DNA from: Pararge aegeria
Taxonomy: Eukaryota; Arthropoda; Insecta; Lepidoptera; Nymphalidae
Direction of reading: 5' to 3'
Assembly: GCF_905163445.1 (NCBI RefSeq)
Contig: NC_053180.1
Coordinates: 15,738,701-15,802,700 of the forward strand
Length of the DNA stretch: 64,000 nucleotides
Made by a program: the position numbers and the translations under genes. The notes under the pieces were generated by a model, which saw nothing but the letters and a program-made list of their open reading frames with translations, was not told the origin of the DNA and did not search any database. Positions 42,625 to 52,560 of this stretch are shown here, in pieces. Each line of letters starts with the position of its first letter. Positions within the stretch are counted from its first letter, which is position 1.

Positions 42625-42935
42625 CCTCTCTGGCGCAATGGTGAGCGCTGTGAATAACCTGGAGGTCCCGGGTTCGATTCCCGGCAGGGTCAATTAGGGA
42701 ATTTATAATTTCTGAATTTTCTCTGGTCTGGTGGAAGGCTTTGGCCGTTGCTAGTTACCACCCTACCGACAAAAACATGCAGCTAAGTGATTTAATACCG
42801 GTGCGATGTCGCGTAGAAACCGATTAGGGCTATGACTACCATACCCTGGTTAGCCTGCTACCATCTTAGAGTGCATCATCAATTACCACCAGGTGAGATT
42901 TCAGTCAAGGGCTAACTTGTACTGGAATAAAAAAA
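42625..42935 (+). repeat. SINE family B, best full-length copy
   Basis: GACCTCTCTGGCGCAATGGT, CCCGGGTTCGATTCCCGGCA (B box), TTTCTCTGGTCTGGTGGAAG, TACCACCCTACCGACAAAAA, GGTGCGATGTCGCGTAGAAA, ATCATCAATTACCACCAGGT and AAGGGCTAACTTGTACTGG, with an A-run tail. Confidence 0.9.
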
Positions 42936-42954
42936 AAGTTCTTGGTTTAGCCCC

Positions 42955-43066
42955 GCCTGAACGCGTATCCGCACTGGGCCAGCGTGGTGGGCTACGGCCT
43001 TAACCCCTTCTCATTGTGGAAGGAGAACTGTGCCCTACATTGCCGATAATGGGTTGATAGGATGAT
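42955..43066 (+). repeat. SINE family C 3' end
   Basis: CGTATCCGCACTGGGCCAGC, CGGCCTTAACCCCTTCTCAT and AATGGGTTGATAGGATGATG; the tail is cut by the LINE that follows. Confidence 0.8.
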
Positions 43067-43497
43067 GAGAAACGGTTATAAATTAGTGATATCTGCATAT
43101 CGTCTGCGAAAGGTGCAGAACTCCTTTGTGGGGTTGAGTATACGCTTTTACAACATGATTCCTAAGGAAATTCTTGACCTACCAATGCATACATTTAAAA
43201 AATGTGTAAAAACGCATCTAGTACAGCGAGGTTACTATACATTTGATGAATTCCTCAATGACAAGGTAGAATGGAAGCAGCCAGCCTCGCTCTCATCTCC
43301 CGCAAGATAGCAAAATGATTGTAAATGTTGATGTTGGAAAAGAGCAACTACTGAGTTTCTTGCCGGCTCTTCTCGGTAGAATCTGCTTTCCGAACCGGTG
43401 GTAGAGTCACACAAACATGCATACTTGACGTTTCAAAAGTGCTTATAAATTAGGCCTACTTGAAATAAATGAATTTGAATTTGATTTTGAATTTGGA
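43067..43497 (+). pseudogene. 5'-truncated CR1-like LINE 3' end
   Basis: 43066-43310 encodes the last roughly 80 residues of a reverse-transcriptase ORF (NGYKLVISAYRLRKVQNSF to EWKQPASLSSPAR), nearly identical to the C-terminus of the ORF at 57734-58570. The 3' UTR has GGTGGTAGAGTCACACAAAC and ends in TTGAATTTGA-type repeats. GATGAT stands at both edges (SINE tail and 43495), consistent with insertion into the SINE tail. Confidence 0.85.
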
Positions 43498-43680
43498 TGA
43501 TATGTGATGCCACTAATCTAAAGAATTAAGATCTTAGTTTATGTATACGCGTTTGATAAATATTTGCTTCCGATTAGTACCTATTGCGCAAATTGAATTT
43601 TGTTCATAGCGCTGATTCAATGGGTGAATCATCCATGGAGGATCCCACGCAGGTATGCAAGCGTAGATGTAGATATTCAT

Positions 43681-43708
43681 AGACAACCGATTGGCACAGT
43701 GGGCATTT
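43681..43708 (+). repeat. SINE head fragment
   Basis: ACAACCGATTGGCACAGTGG, the first bases of a tRNA-like SINE head, then broken off. Confidence 0.4.
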
Positions 43709-43738
43709 CATTCATTTCTATTAGTAATTTTATATATT

Positions 43739-44167
43739 ACTAGCTGTTGCCCGCGACTTCGTCTGCGTTTGATTTAGTTTTTTGATGTGGCATTAAATTT
43801 AGTTGTAGTTCTAAAAAAAAATTAAATTATTCAGTATGAGGGGTTCGCTGCTGTCCGCTGAGGAGTTCTCCATCTCCAACCATAGATTGGGCAAAATTAA
43901 ACACATATTATAACCTCTATAGTACAACAATAATTATATAAATCGGTTATAATTTGTCGGAGTTATGATGTAAAATCGTCAAACACTTTCATCCCCTCTC
44001 CCAAAGTAACCGAGCTTAATGCTTATCCCGAGGATAACAAGTATTCTATTTTACTTCTAACACTTTCAAGAATATGTGTACAAAGTTTCATAAGGATAGG
44101 TTAAATAATTTTTGCTTGAAAGCGTAACAAACAAAGTTACATTGACATTTATAATATTAGTAGGGAT
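43739..44167 (+). repeat. RTE-like GCCCGCG-headed repeat, full
   Basis: GCTGTTGCCCGCGACTTCGT through GGAGTTCTCCATCTCCAACC, TCGGAGTTATGATGTAAAAT, AGAATATGTGTACAAAGTTT and TATAATATTAGTAGGGAT. Longer than the 38274 copy; immediately followed by a LINE 3' tail (TATACACTTTATTTGTACAC, to 44212). Confidence 0.82.
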
Positions 44168-44214
44168 ATTTTATTTATTTTTATTTATACACTTTATTTG
44201 TACACCACATATTT

Positions 44215-44810
44215 ATTTGAAAGGAATGAGCTGATATTTTACGTAAATTACATCCAATTACGATAATATAATGTAACCGTTAAAACTAGATAAACAACAA
44301 CAGTGCTCGTCAATTATTTCAATTTACTGTTCCTAATTAACACTACTCGTAGACTAATATTATTATGTACATTCCCTTTTACGTAGCCGATACGAAACCG
44401 ATACGATATTAAAAGAACAGGGTTGGGTAGTGCTAACTCTGGTAGGTCGGTACGGAGAATGATAGAAAATTTTGGCCCGAATAAAAATCTTTAGGTCCTG
44501 GATTCGATTCTGGATATCAAATTTAGGAGTACGAGATTCGTAGTTGAACTTGTACAGCTACACAAAATAAGGCAAATAAAATGTTTAATTGCACTAATAA
44601 AGATGAGGTCTATCGCCTTGTATAGATATTAATAAGGTAGCATTAATATCTAGAGATTTGTTCAATTTTCTACTTTATACATGAGGAATACACATTCATT
44701 TGTTTTTTCAGTTATAAATTGTAATATTTTATTTGGAAATCAAAACAATAGATATAATATATATAAAGAACAATATTTTCTTGAATATTTAAATAACATT
44801 GTCATTGACA
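44215..44810. other. AT-rich sequence, nothing assigned
   Basis: One tRNA B-box-like word (TGGATTCGATTCTGG at about 44498) without a matching A box. No gene. Confidence 0.35.
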
Positions 44811-44814
44811 TCAT

Positions 44815-44965
44815 CAATAGTATATAATAGTCCACTGCTAGACTAAAAGACTAAAATCCAGAGGCATTGACCATAATCACAGCGCTTGACAGACGGGTTA
44901 GTGATCGCAGTAGATGGTAATAGCACTGAGGACGCTACTACACGTTCTTGTAACGGACATATTAT
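44815..44965 (+). repeat. LINE 3' fragment (family J)
   Basis: AATAGTCCACTGCTAGACTA, GACGGGTTAGTGATCGCAGT and AGGACGCTACTACACGTTCT, matching 30895-31240. Confidence 0.55.
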
Positions 44966-45152
44966 TCATATAATGAATATATTATATTCCAAAAATTCTG
45001 TAGGGTATTCTTTGATTTTCCTGTATGATAAGTACCCTAGAGACGGACTCTAAATAGCAATCTACCTTCTTGCCAAACATTATCTTAATCTGTTTAGCGA
45101 TTTAGGGCGTAAAAAATTAAGTAACAGAGGTAATTTTGAGTTTATATTATTA

Positions 45153-45594
45153 CTAGCTGTAGCCCGCGACTTCGACGTCGTTTGATTTTGTTTTTTGATG
45201 TGGCATTCAATTTAGTTGTAGATCTAAAAAAAGCTTAAAGTATTCAGTATCGCTAAGCATCGCTAAATGAGGGGTTTGCTGCTGTCCGCTGAGGAGTTCT
45301 GTCCTCTATCTCCAACTACAGTTTGGGAAAAATTAAACACATATTATAACCTCTATAGTACAAAAATAATAATTTAAATCGGTTATAATTTGTCGGAGTT
45401 ATGGTGTAAAATCGTCTAACACTCATCCCCTCTCCCAAAGGAACCGAGCTTAATGTTAGGATAAAAATTATCCTATATTACTTCTAACACTTCCAAGAAT
45501 ATGTGTACAAAGTTTCTTGAGGATCGGTTAAGTAGTTTTTGGGTGAAAGCGTAACAAACAAACTTACATTGAAATTTATAATATTAGTAGGAAT
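45153..45594 (+). repeat. RTE-like GCCCGCG-headed repeat, full
   Basis: CTAGCTGTAGCCCGCGACTT, CATCGCTAAATGAGGGGTTT, CTGTCCTCTATCTCCAACTA, ATGGTGTAAAATCGTCTAAC and TATAATATTAGTAGGAAT. Near-identical in order to 43739-44167. Confidence 0.82.
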
Positions 45595-45689
45595 TGTTAA
45601 TATACTTTTCAGTAATAATTTTTTTTTTGTGTAAATCTATGTAATTATATGTATCGAATTGCGATTTCCCGTGTCTCATTGCCTTATTA

Positions 45690-45835
45690 AATTAGTTAAG
45701 GTAGCCTGGAAGAGATCACTTTTAGTGATAAGGCCGCCTTTTACACATAATTTATGTTAAAATAAGTGTTCCTGTGTGTGTTTCTATAAAGTTGTTCGAA
45801 TAAAATAAATAGAGAAATAAATATAGTCGTCCCAT
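45690..45835 (+). repeat. CR1/Daphne-like LINE 3' UTR
   Basis: TAAGGTAGCCTGGAAGAGAT, CACTTTTAGTGATAAGGCCG, then GTTCCTGTGTGTGTTTC and an AATAAATAGAG-type tail. Plus-sense relative of 36975-37230. Confidence 0.6.
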
Positions 45836-46410
45836 GTAAAGCGACTTCTCAGTCGCTTACATGACGCTATCAATTTATGCCTCGGTCCCATCGGCCATCG
45901 CCTACCGAACGCATACAATTCCATATATAAACGTAATATATGCGTATCACCTGGCGAAGAAAGTGGTCTCGAATTACTTATAACACCCACCTTTACAGCC
46001 TCAAAATTAATTAGAAACTTGACGTTTGTTAATCAGCCCAGTTAAAAGGGATCACGAGGTTTATGGTCTGTTTTGTTTGAAGAATTTTGGCTATTCGAAG
46101 AATGTTTGTGTATAACTGTTAATGGATCAGAATTTATTTAAATAGGTAAATGTATTCCGGATCAGTAGCCCCACTATAAAATTTATTTTCCATTATTTTT
46201 CTGGTAGGTACGTAATATAATTTTGTGTTATCGAATGTTTTTCCTTTGACTTTTAGATCTCATGATTGTCATTAGTCTATTAATGTACAACTCTATTACA
46301 CATTTCTCCTTTTTCAAAGGATGGTGGGTTTTAAAGCTTCAAACCTTCAAGGCTTCAGAGTACTCCAATGCGAGTTTGTGGGCTTCAAAGATTATTATAT
46401 GTGAGTGACT
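45836..46410. other. Unassigned sequence
   Basis: A 68-codon minus frame (45990-45784) has no recognisable homology. Otherwise AT-rich. Confidence 0.3.
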
Positions 46411-46418
46411 ATAACTGG

Positions 46419-46616
46419 CAGTGGCGTGCAAAGAGGGTATGTACAGGGTATGCAAATGATATGAAATAAAGAAAGTCTCCAGTACGAGTTATAAATACTT
46501 AAGGATAGGCTTTTTATAACTCTTACAATCTTTAAGTTTTTTTTAACTCTTACTGGAGATTTTCTTCATTTCATATGACCTGCATACGCTGTGCATACCC
46601 TCTATGCACGCCACTG
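46419..46616. mobile_element. hAT-like MITE, second copy
   Basis: CAGTGGCGTGCAAAGAGGGT at the left, reverse-matched by ACCCTCTATGCACGCCACTG at the right. Inner arms also pair (AGAAAGTCTCCAGTACGAGT with ACTCTTACTGGAGATTTTCT). Flanks ATAACTGG and ATGTCTGG agree at 6 of 8 bases, a decayed 8-bp target duplication. 198 bp. Confidence 0.85.
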
Positions 46617-46619
46617 ATG

Positions 46620-47400
46620 TCTGGGACTATGGAGCTGGGAAGCTATTCAGCTTAACGTGTTTTCCTAGGAATAGGAGTAAACAACGCCAATTTACTTACC
46701 CTGAACTGCTACTGAGAAATACTCGACAGAAGTATTGGCTTACTTAATAATTTTTGTTCAAGAGGGAAGAGAAGACCTATCAGTCATATGAAAGAGAAAG
46801 TATTAACTACGAAATATGAGGCTAATGATGATGATAAAAACAATAAACAATGACGATACAATGTGGCAAAGGCCGGTGGTAGAAGGGCGCTTAAAGCGGG
46901 TCCAGATATGTATAATTTTCCCGATCCGATCACCGTATCCGTATCGCTGACGCATATGGTGATCGCATAATATTTGGTCCGGTGATGATACGCAGCCATG
47001 GTATGCGGTTCATCGAGGTACGCCGATTAATGTTCATTCAGCTTTTGTCCGATTAACAAAAGAGATCTAATGCTGAATTGCATGATGTGATATAGGATCT
47101 TGATATGATATGAAAGGCATTCACATTAAAAAATGACGCTTGATACGGTACGACGAATGATACGGTGATCCAGATCAGGCAAGTTATCGATGACTGAACT
47201 CAGCTTTACAAATGTTTTAACTCTATTTCAAATTTTTTAACTCTATTTCAAACATTTGTACGTACGGTCTATGTTGGCTCGACTGAAGGTAGTCTAATGG
47301 GAGCGCTTCTGAGTCTCTGGCGCAGATACAGTTTTGAGGAATTCAATGGTAGTTCGAGGTTTACTAAAAACCTCGGAATAAATACATGGCACAAGTGTTA
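46620..47400. other. Unassigned, with inverted GATACGGTGATC words
   Basis: 46900-47180 contains CGATCACCGTATCCG and GATACGGTGATCC in inverse orientation and several related pieces, suggesting a decayed DNA transposon. CTCTATTTCAAA is duplicated at 47220 and 47241. No gene. Confidence 0.35.
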
Positions 47401-47402
47401 TG

Positions 47403-47726
47403 AAAATTGAGCTTAATTTGCTATACTCCGCGGAGATCCTCAACAGAGATCTTTCGCAATGTACACACGTTTCGCTCCGAAACCGAAGCATCCTAAGGAG
47501 ATGTCGACTTTACAAAGAATAATTGTTAACTTTACAATGACCTAACAATTATTCATTGAAACGTGCGTTGTGGGTACAACGCCGATGATCTGTTTGGTGT
47601 GGAGTATAAGGATAGAAGAAATTATAAATTACACCGTACAGATTCTCCTGCTTTTGGCGGAGTATAGCAAATTAAGCTTAATGTTCATAATATATCATCG
47701 TATTCCGCAAAGTAACGCCTGCGTCT
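47403..47726. mobile_element. MITE family F as a head-to-head inverted dimer
   Basis: GAGCTTAATTTGCTATACTC at the left is mirrored by GAGTATAGCAAATTAAGCTT near the right. The left half carries the GTTTCGCTCCGAAACC word in one sense; the right half carries TGTGGAGTATAAGGATAGAA in the other. The right end finishes with CGCAAAGTAACGCCTGC, the reverse of the 19166 terminus. Confidence 0.75.
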
Positions 47727-47978
47727 GCTTTCCAATGTGGCACAAGCGCAAAAGTCTCGAAATATAAACTTAAGCCCGGCCGATTAAGATTGTGCAAACT
47801 TTACAAAAGGCTAGTTGGAAAGGGACTACTTTTACCAATAAGATTTATGCAGTGCAGCAAAAAAAAAAAAAATTAATCGCAGGAAAATCCATGAACATCT
47901 GCAGAACCACAACAAATACGTTACCGGCTATTGACGAATTTGTTTATCAAAAAAAAAAAAAACAAAAATATAAATGAA

Positions 47979-48041
47979 AATATAGGTATATTTTGTTTGT
48001 ACACTTATAACTATAAGTGTACAAAGAAAATATACCTATAT
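47979..48041. repeat. 28-bp-arm inverted repeat
   Basis: TATAGGTATATTTTGTTTGT plus ACACTTAT is matched in reverse after a 4-base spacer with a single mismatch. Confidence 0.82.
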
Positions 48042-48044
48042 TTA

Positions 48045-49000
48045 TTAACATGAATATAAAATAAGACTGAGCTACACTGAAATGTGGTTCGGTTCAGCGA
48101 GTGGGTATGTCTTAAAAATTCAAATTACGGGTCTGTTATTACACGTCAATCATAACTATCTTATGTCATTAGATTCTACACCACGTTTTCGTATCACCGA
48201 TTTATTAATAAGATATGTCGCAACGGAATGGAGGCGCTGGCGGGTATCAGGCGGGTTTCGCCACGGACAGCCATGATCGATGGCGTGGTGTCGCCCACTC
48301 GGCACATAGTACAATTAGTAGTATGTGTAAATTAGTATCGACGAGCGGCGTTTGAGTTTAGTAGCCCATATGCGGCGATTCATTTATTTATTTTGGAGCA
48401 TTAGTAGTAATAGAGCTTCTTGTGACAGGTGTTTTCTGGGGACGTACTGCCGCTTATGCTAATTTATGCACCAAAGTGGCTAGTTTGCACCCTACCGACA
48501 AATACGATCTACTCGGATAGCCGTCAGAATAGAGCTGCTCAGACATCGATAAGAAAAATGGGTTCAATAAACTGTCATTATCCTTCTTGATTGAAATGCT
48601 GAAACTTCTCTCACTTTATTTGCTTATCAGTGGTCATCGTTGGCAACCTGACAAAAGTTACCGAATAAAGAAAGCTTCTAAAGACCGCATCTTCTTTGAC
48701 TTTAAGGTAAAATCGCAGTCATTTTGGTATGAAATAAAATAAAGCTTAATTGAAATATTTATTCATTTTTTCTATTGATTATGCTATTTTTATTTTTGAT
48801 ATACTTGTCAACCAAGGAACAATAAGAGGCGTTTTATTATTTTATATTTAAAAATATAAACCTTAGGTTTTTTTTATGGATTCGTAATTTTTATTGGAAT
48901 AGTCAAAATATAGTCATATATATACACATCAGATTTTAACTTATAAGTAATAATAATTAAAAACTAAAATTAATATTTATAAAAAATATAAGCCGTAAAT
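48045..49000. other. Unassigned sequence
   Basis: 48230-48300 (GGAGGCGCTGGCGGGTATCA) vaguely resembles a LINE reverse-transcriptase end, not provable. 48475-48520 carries SINE family B words. Rest AT-rich, no gene. Confidence 0.3.
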
Positions 49001-49004
49001 CTTA

Positions 49005-49190
49005 TGTTATTTATGAATTTAAAATGCATATAAAAATTTCGGAACTGTCAGGATTAGAACCTGCATCCTGCCTCCAACAATCGCGGTCTGATTGCTTTGC
49101 CAATTAAGCTACGGTTATCATACCACCGATGCCGAAAACCTTTTCTCTAGTATATATTTAGTCTATAGCAACTGTAAAAATATAAATGGT
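49005..49190 (-). repeat. tRNA-headed SINE-like repeat (family D), second copy
   Basis: On the minus strand GTAGCTTAATTGGCAAAG and GCAGGTTCTAATCCTGAC, with AAAATGCATATAAAAATTTC beyond; matches the order of 4515-4700. Confidence 0.65.
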
Positions 49191-49870
49191 ATGCTTTGTA
49201 ATTAATTAAATTGTGTCCAGATAGGTTTTTAAGATATCATGTAATATTTTATAGATGATTGATAGAACACCGTAATCTGGTGGGCTTATTTACAAAACCT
49301 CCAAGTCGGTTTATTGTTGTTGAAAAATTTTGTCTTTCTGTCTTGTCTTGTAAAATAAATTTTATATTATTTTACAATACAAGACTTTGAATTATTGCAC
49401 TGCGTTATTGATAGATCAAGTGAATTGTGAATATGATGAAGATTCGTAAAACGATTTCATCATAGTCTGAAAGAACTTTTTTTGTTAACGATTTATTCAA
49501 AGAATTTTTACCGCGGTCTAAATTTTCCATTTAAATATTTTTCATTCCACGATATTGACATATTTTATCGGTAAGTACCTTTAGAAGGTTTTGTAGAACA
49601 TAAAATGCACAAAGTACATAATCAAAATAACCCGTATTGTGGAAGTTTCAGAAGAATATTTCCATAAAATTTGTTTTATGATGCGATGCGGTGAATCTTG
49701 AATGTAAATATCGTTGTATTGTATAATAAAATTTTGAAACTGAATACTTATGCATCTCATTACGTGTTCTCGGAAATATCGGTCGGATATTGTGAATTTT
49801 TGACCGGAGAAATTCCGGTGACTTATGAATTTGGATTGCTCATGCGCTTTGAATGTTGTACGTTATTCAG
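49191..49870. other. AT-rich sequence, nothing assigned
   Basis: A weak inverted repeat around 49345-49383 (TTGTAAAATAA with TTATTTTACAA). No gene. Confidence 0.35.
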
Positions 49871-49874
49871 TTAT

Positions 49875-50222
49875 AGTATGGCTCAGAGTTACTCATCGAT
49901 GGAGAGAGCTATGCTCAGAGTATCCCTACGTGATCAAATCAGAAATGTGGAGATCCGTGGAAGAACCAGAGTAACCGACATAGCTCAACGAGTCGCGAAG
50001 CTAAAGTGGCAATGAGAGAAAGGATGGACGTTAGGGTCCCAAGGTGCTGGAATGGCAGTGCTAAGCGCAGCGTTGGTGGGCCCCCAACAAGGTGGACAGA
50101 CAACATTAAGCGCATCGCAGGTAGCCGCTGGACCCAAGCGGCACAAAACCGTGGAATTTTGAACTCCCTACAAAACACCTGTGTCCAGCAGGGGACGTCT
50201 ATCAGTTCATATGATGATAATG
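49875..50222 (+). pseudogene. LINE (Proto2/RTE-like) reverse-transcriptase C-terminal remnant and 3' end
   Basis: Reads MERAMLRVSLRDQIRNVEIR, then RTRVTDIAQRVAKLKWQ, stop. After a deletion, another frame reads KRSVGGPPTRWTDNIKRIAG, then SRWTQAAQNRGILNSLQNT. Ends GACGTCTATCAGTTCATATG and ATGATAATGATGG. Same family as 30368; dead. Confidence 0.78.
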
Positions 50223-50261
50223 ATGGCTCTCGTAGAGTTCAATAGTTTCTGCGGAGTGAAT

Positions 50262-50470
50262 TTCTAAGTTTGACTACTTAGACTTCACTTTCGGGGGACC
50301 GGGTTCGAATCCCAACACGCTCCTCTAAGTTATGTGCGTTTTAAGCAATTAATTCAACGGCGAAGGAAAACATCGTGCATGTCTGTGTGTTCTCCATAAT
50401 GTTCTCAAAGGTGTGTTCACTGCGTTGGATTGCATTGGGCCAGCGTGGTGGACCCGTGCCCTGTCACTAC
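50262..50470 (+). repeat. SINE family C ending in a hairpin
   Basis: CTTTCGGGGGACCGGGTTCG (B box), TTATGTGCGTTTTAAGCAAT, AAAACATCGTGCATGTCTGT, TTGCATTGGGCCAGCGTGGT. The normal 3' end is replaced by an inverted duplication (next entry). Confidence 0.8.
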
Positions 50471-50486
50471 AGGGCACGGGTCCACC
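50447..50486. repeat. Perfect 18-bp inverted repeat formed from SINE sequence
   Basis: GGTGGACCCGTGCCCTGT at 50447-50464 is exactly mirrored at 50469-50486 with a CACT loop. The words are the family C 3' words CCCGTGCCCTGTA and GTGGTGGAC fused by a deletion, then inverted. Confidence 0.88.
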
Positions 50487-50534
50487 AAAAAAATATCAAG
50501 CCATTACCGACTAGTGAGTCGGTAATGGATGGAA

Positions 50535-51057
50535 TGAATTTTCTTTTTAGTATTTTCTTTTTCTTTTTCTTTGTTATGCAAGTACCTATTATAGTATTTT
50601 TATCATATATCACAAAATTTGGTTGTAAACATGTGTCTTTTGTGTTGCTGAGTTAGCCTTAAAGTGCTTCCTAATAAATAAATAAATAAGATAATGATGT
50701 TGATCATTATGTACCGCCCTTAAGTTTTTTGTCGGTTTGTGAGAGCGGTCTTAACGTGGGCAAAACCGCGGGAGGCTGCTAGTCTATAATAAACAACATA
50801 AAATTTTATTCGAAACCTCTACGCCCTTTAATTACAACCGCATAAACGTGGCGGTGGGAAACCTAGTAATTATTAATTTGCGCGACGGTATGCGGTCACA
50901 AGAACTACGCTCGATGCGATTATTGACACCCACCCGCCGCTTAACAATGGAGGATCCACGCATAAGGGGGTTAATACACAGGGCAATCCGTGGCTCGGCA
51001 ATCCGTCGCAAGAGACGGATTGCACTTGGATGTCCATATAACTTCATCGCAGGGAGG
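50535..51057. other. Unassigned, GC-richer at 50830-51060
   Basis: 50830-51060 has long open frames on both strands (83 codons plus, 71 codons minus), consistent with local composition. Short inverted and direct repeats CAATCCGTGGC/CAATCCGTCGC occur. No recognisable protein. Confidence 0.3.
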
Positions 51058-51061
51058 TTTG

Positions 51062-51188
51062 ACGACCTCCCTGGCGCAGCCGTGAGCGCTGTTGTTTAAA
51101 GTGGGAGGTTCCAGGTTCGAGCTCCGGCTGGACCAATATAGTTTTTTTCTGATCTGGTCTGGTTACCACCTTCCCTACAAAGATGTGA
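51062..51188 (+). repeat. SINE family B head (chimaera, 5' part)
   Basis: GACGACCTCCCTGGCGCAGC, TCCAGGTTCGAGCTCCGGCT, TTCTGATCTGGTCTGGTTAC, then stops within the body and passes straight into family A tail sequence. Confidence 0.8.
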
Positions 51189-51268
51189 GATTTATATGAA
51201 TAAAATAACACAAGCTACGCTTACTTTGGGGCTAGATGGCGTATTGTTTTAGTATATTTATTATTTCG
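51189..51268 (+). repeat. SINE family A tail (chimaera, 3' part)
   Basis: ACACAAGCTACGCTTACTTT, GGGGCTAGATGGCGTATTG, TTTTAGTATATTTATTATTT. Joined to a family B head with no intervening sequence of its own. Confidence 0.78.
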
Positions 51269-51344
51269 CAAAAGTTACCGACTACATTCGCACAAGTTAT
51301 AGCATTCTACTTAAACAATATTTCTGGATGGATACTCGTCGTGT

Positions 51345-51530
51345 TAATTGATCGCAGCGACCAGTTGTTTGTGTGATGACGTCAGTTTTGTATCGATGGA
51401 TCGCTGCGATCTGTGTGCAATTGATTGATCGCAGTGACCAATCACATGTGTGATGACGTCAGTTTTGAAGCGTTGGATCGCTGCGATCTGTATGCGATCG
51501 ATCGCTGCTTCGGCTAGCTTGTGAATGGGT
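51345..51530. repeat. 77-bp tandem duplication with CRE palindromes
   Basis: ATTGATCGCAGCGACCA at 51346, TGACGTCA at 51377 and GGATCGCTGCGATCTGT at 51398 recur exactly 77 bp later. A third partial unit follows (GCGATCGATCGCTGCTTCGG) and ends CTTGTGAATGGGTACCCTTA, very like CTTGTGAATGGGGACCTTTA in the 102-bp array near 25558. Confidence 0.82.
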
Positions 51531-52160
51531 ACCCTTATAAGATATACTGTCTATTAGTACACCGTATAGGCAGGTCGTACAATGTAATGCTGTGTTTGAA
51601 ACTAAATGTCGGCACTGTTCATGATAGGCATCTCATATGCAAATGCAAAAATTGTATGCAAGGAACATATTATACCCACTTGGATATTATCTATATCTTG
51701 GAACATGATTTTGATATTATCGGGATCAATTATAAACCCACTGGATATTAAAGAGATCAAAAACAGAAATTCGAGAAAGCGTTTAGGAAACTTCGTGACA
51801 TAAAATATTTTCTTTTTAACCGAGGAGGAGGTTCTCAATTCGTCAGAATATTTTTTTTTATGTATGTTACCCGATTACTCGAAGACGCCTGAACCGATTT
51901 GAAAAAAAAACCTCATTTGTTTAAGAGCATACTTTCCAAGTAGTCCCATTTAAATTTTATCGAAATCGATCGAGCTGTTATTAAAAAATCAACAATAATG
52001 TAACCAAAAGTAGCAAATTTTGCTTAAAAAGTTCATTATTTGGCGTACGCTGGGAAAAGTACTGATGATACATAAAAAATATGTTCTACATGACTAAAAT
52101 TCTCATTATTACATACAAAAAAGTCTTCGAGTGAATAATATTTAATATTTCAATATTTTC
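51531..52160. other. AT-rich; RTE-like words at 51860-52010
   Basis: 51872-51960 (GTTACCCGATTACTCGAAGA, CGCCTGAACCGATTTG) resembles the interior of RTE/Helitron-associated repeats in Lepidoptera. Short frames at 51521-51838 on both strands are unsupported. Confidence 0.35.
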
Positions 52161-52164
52161 AAAA

Positions 52165-52560
52165 TTTCTTTATTCATGTAGGCCTTATCACAGGCACTTA
52201 TGAAGCGTTCATACATAAATGTTTACATAATTGTAAGGGGATGGTGATAACTTCGTTCGCCAACTTAAATTTAAAGTTACGAGGGTTCCAAACCTGCCCT
52301 GGTCTAAGAAGAGCCCACAACAACTTTAGCCGGTCAATTTTTTTTTTTTGTTATCACCATCTTCCACTAAATTTATATTAAGCTACGAAGCTAGAGCAAT
52401 TCACTCCCAAGCTTTTTTATCGTTTAAGTAATCCTTAATATTATAATAGAATTTTTCTGTAAGCTTACGTTTTATATAAACTTTGAACTTATTGAGAGAC
52501 ATCTCAAAGATTTCATTTGGTAATTGGTTATAAAATAATATACAATTGCCCTATATATCT
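52165..52560 (-). repeat. LINE 3' UTR remnant (family H)
   Basis: TTTATTCATGTAGGCCTTAT, CACTTATGAAGCGTTCATAC, GGGGATGGTGATAACTTCGT, TGCCCTGGTCTAAGAAGAGC and AATCCTTAATATTATAATAG; closely matches 29040-29540. Confidence 0.72.
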
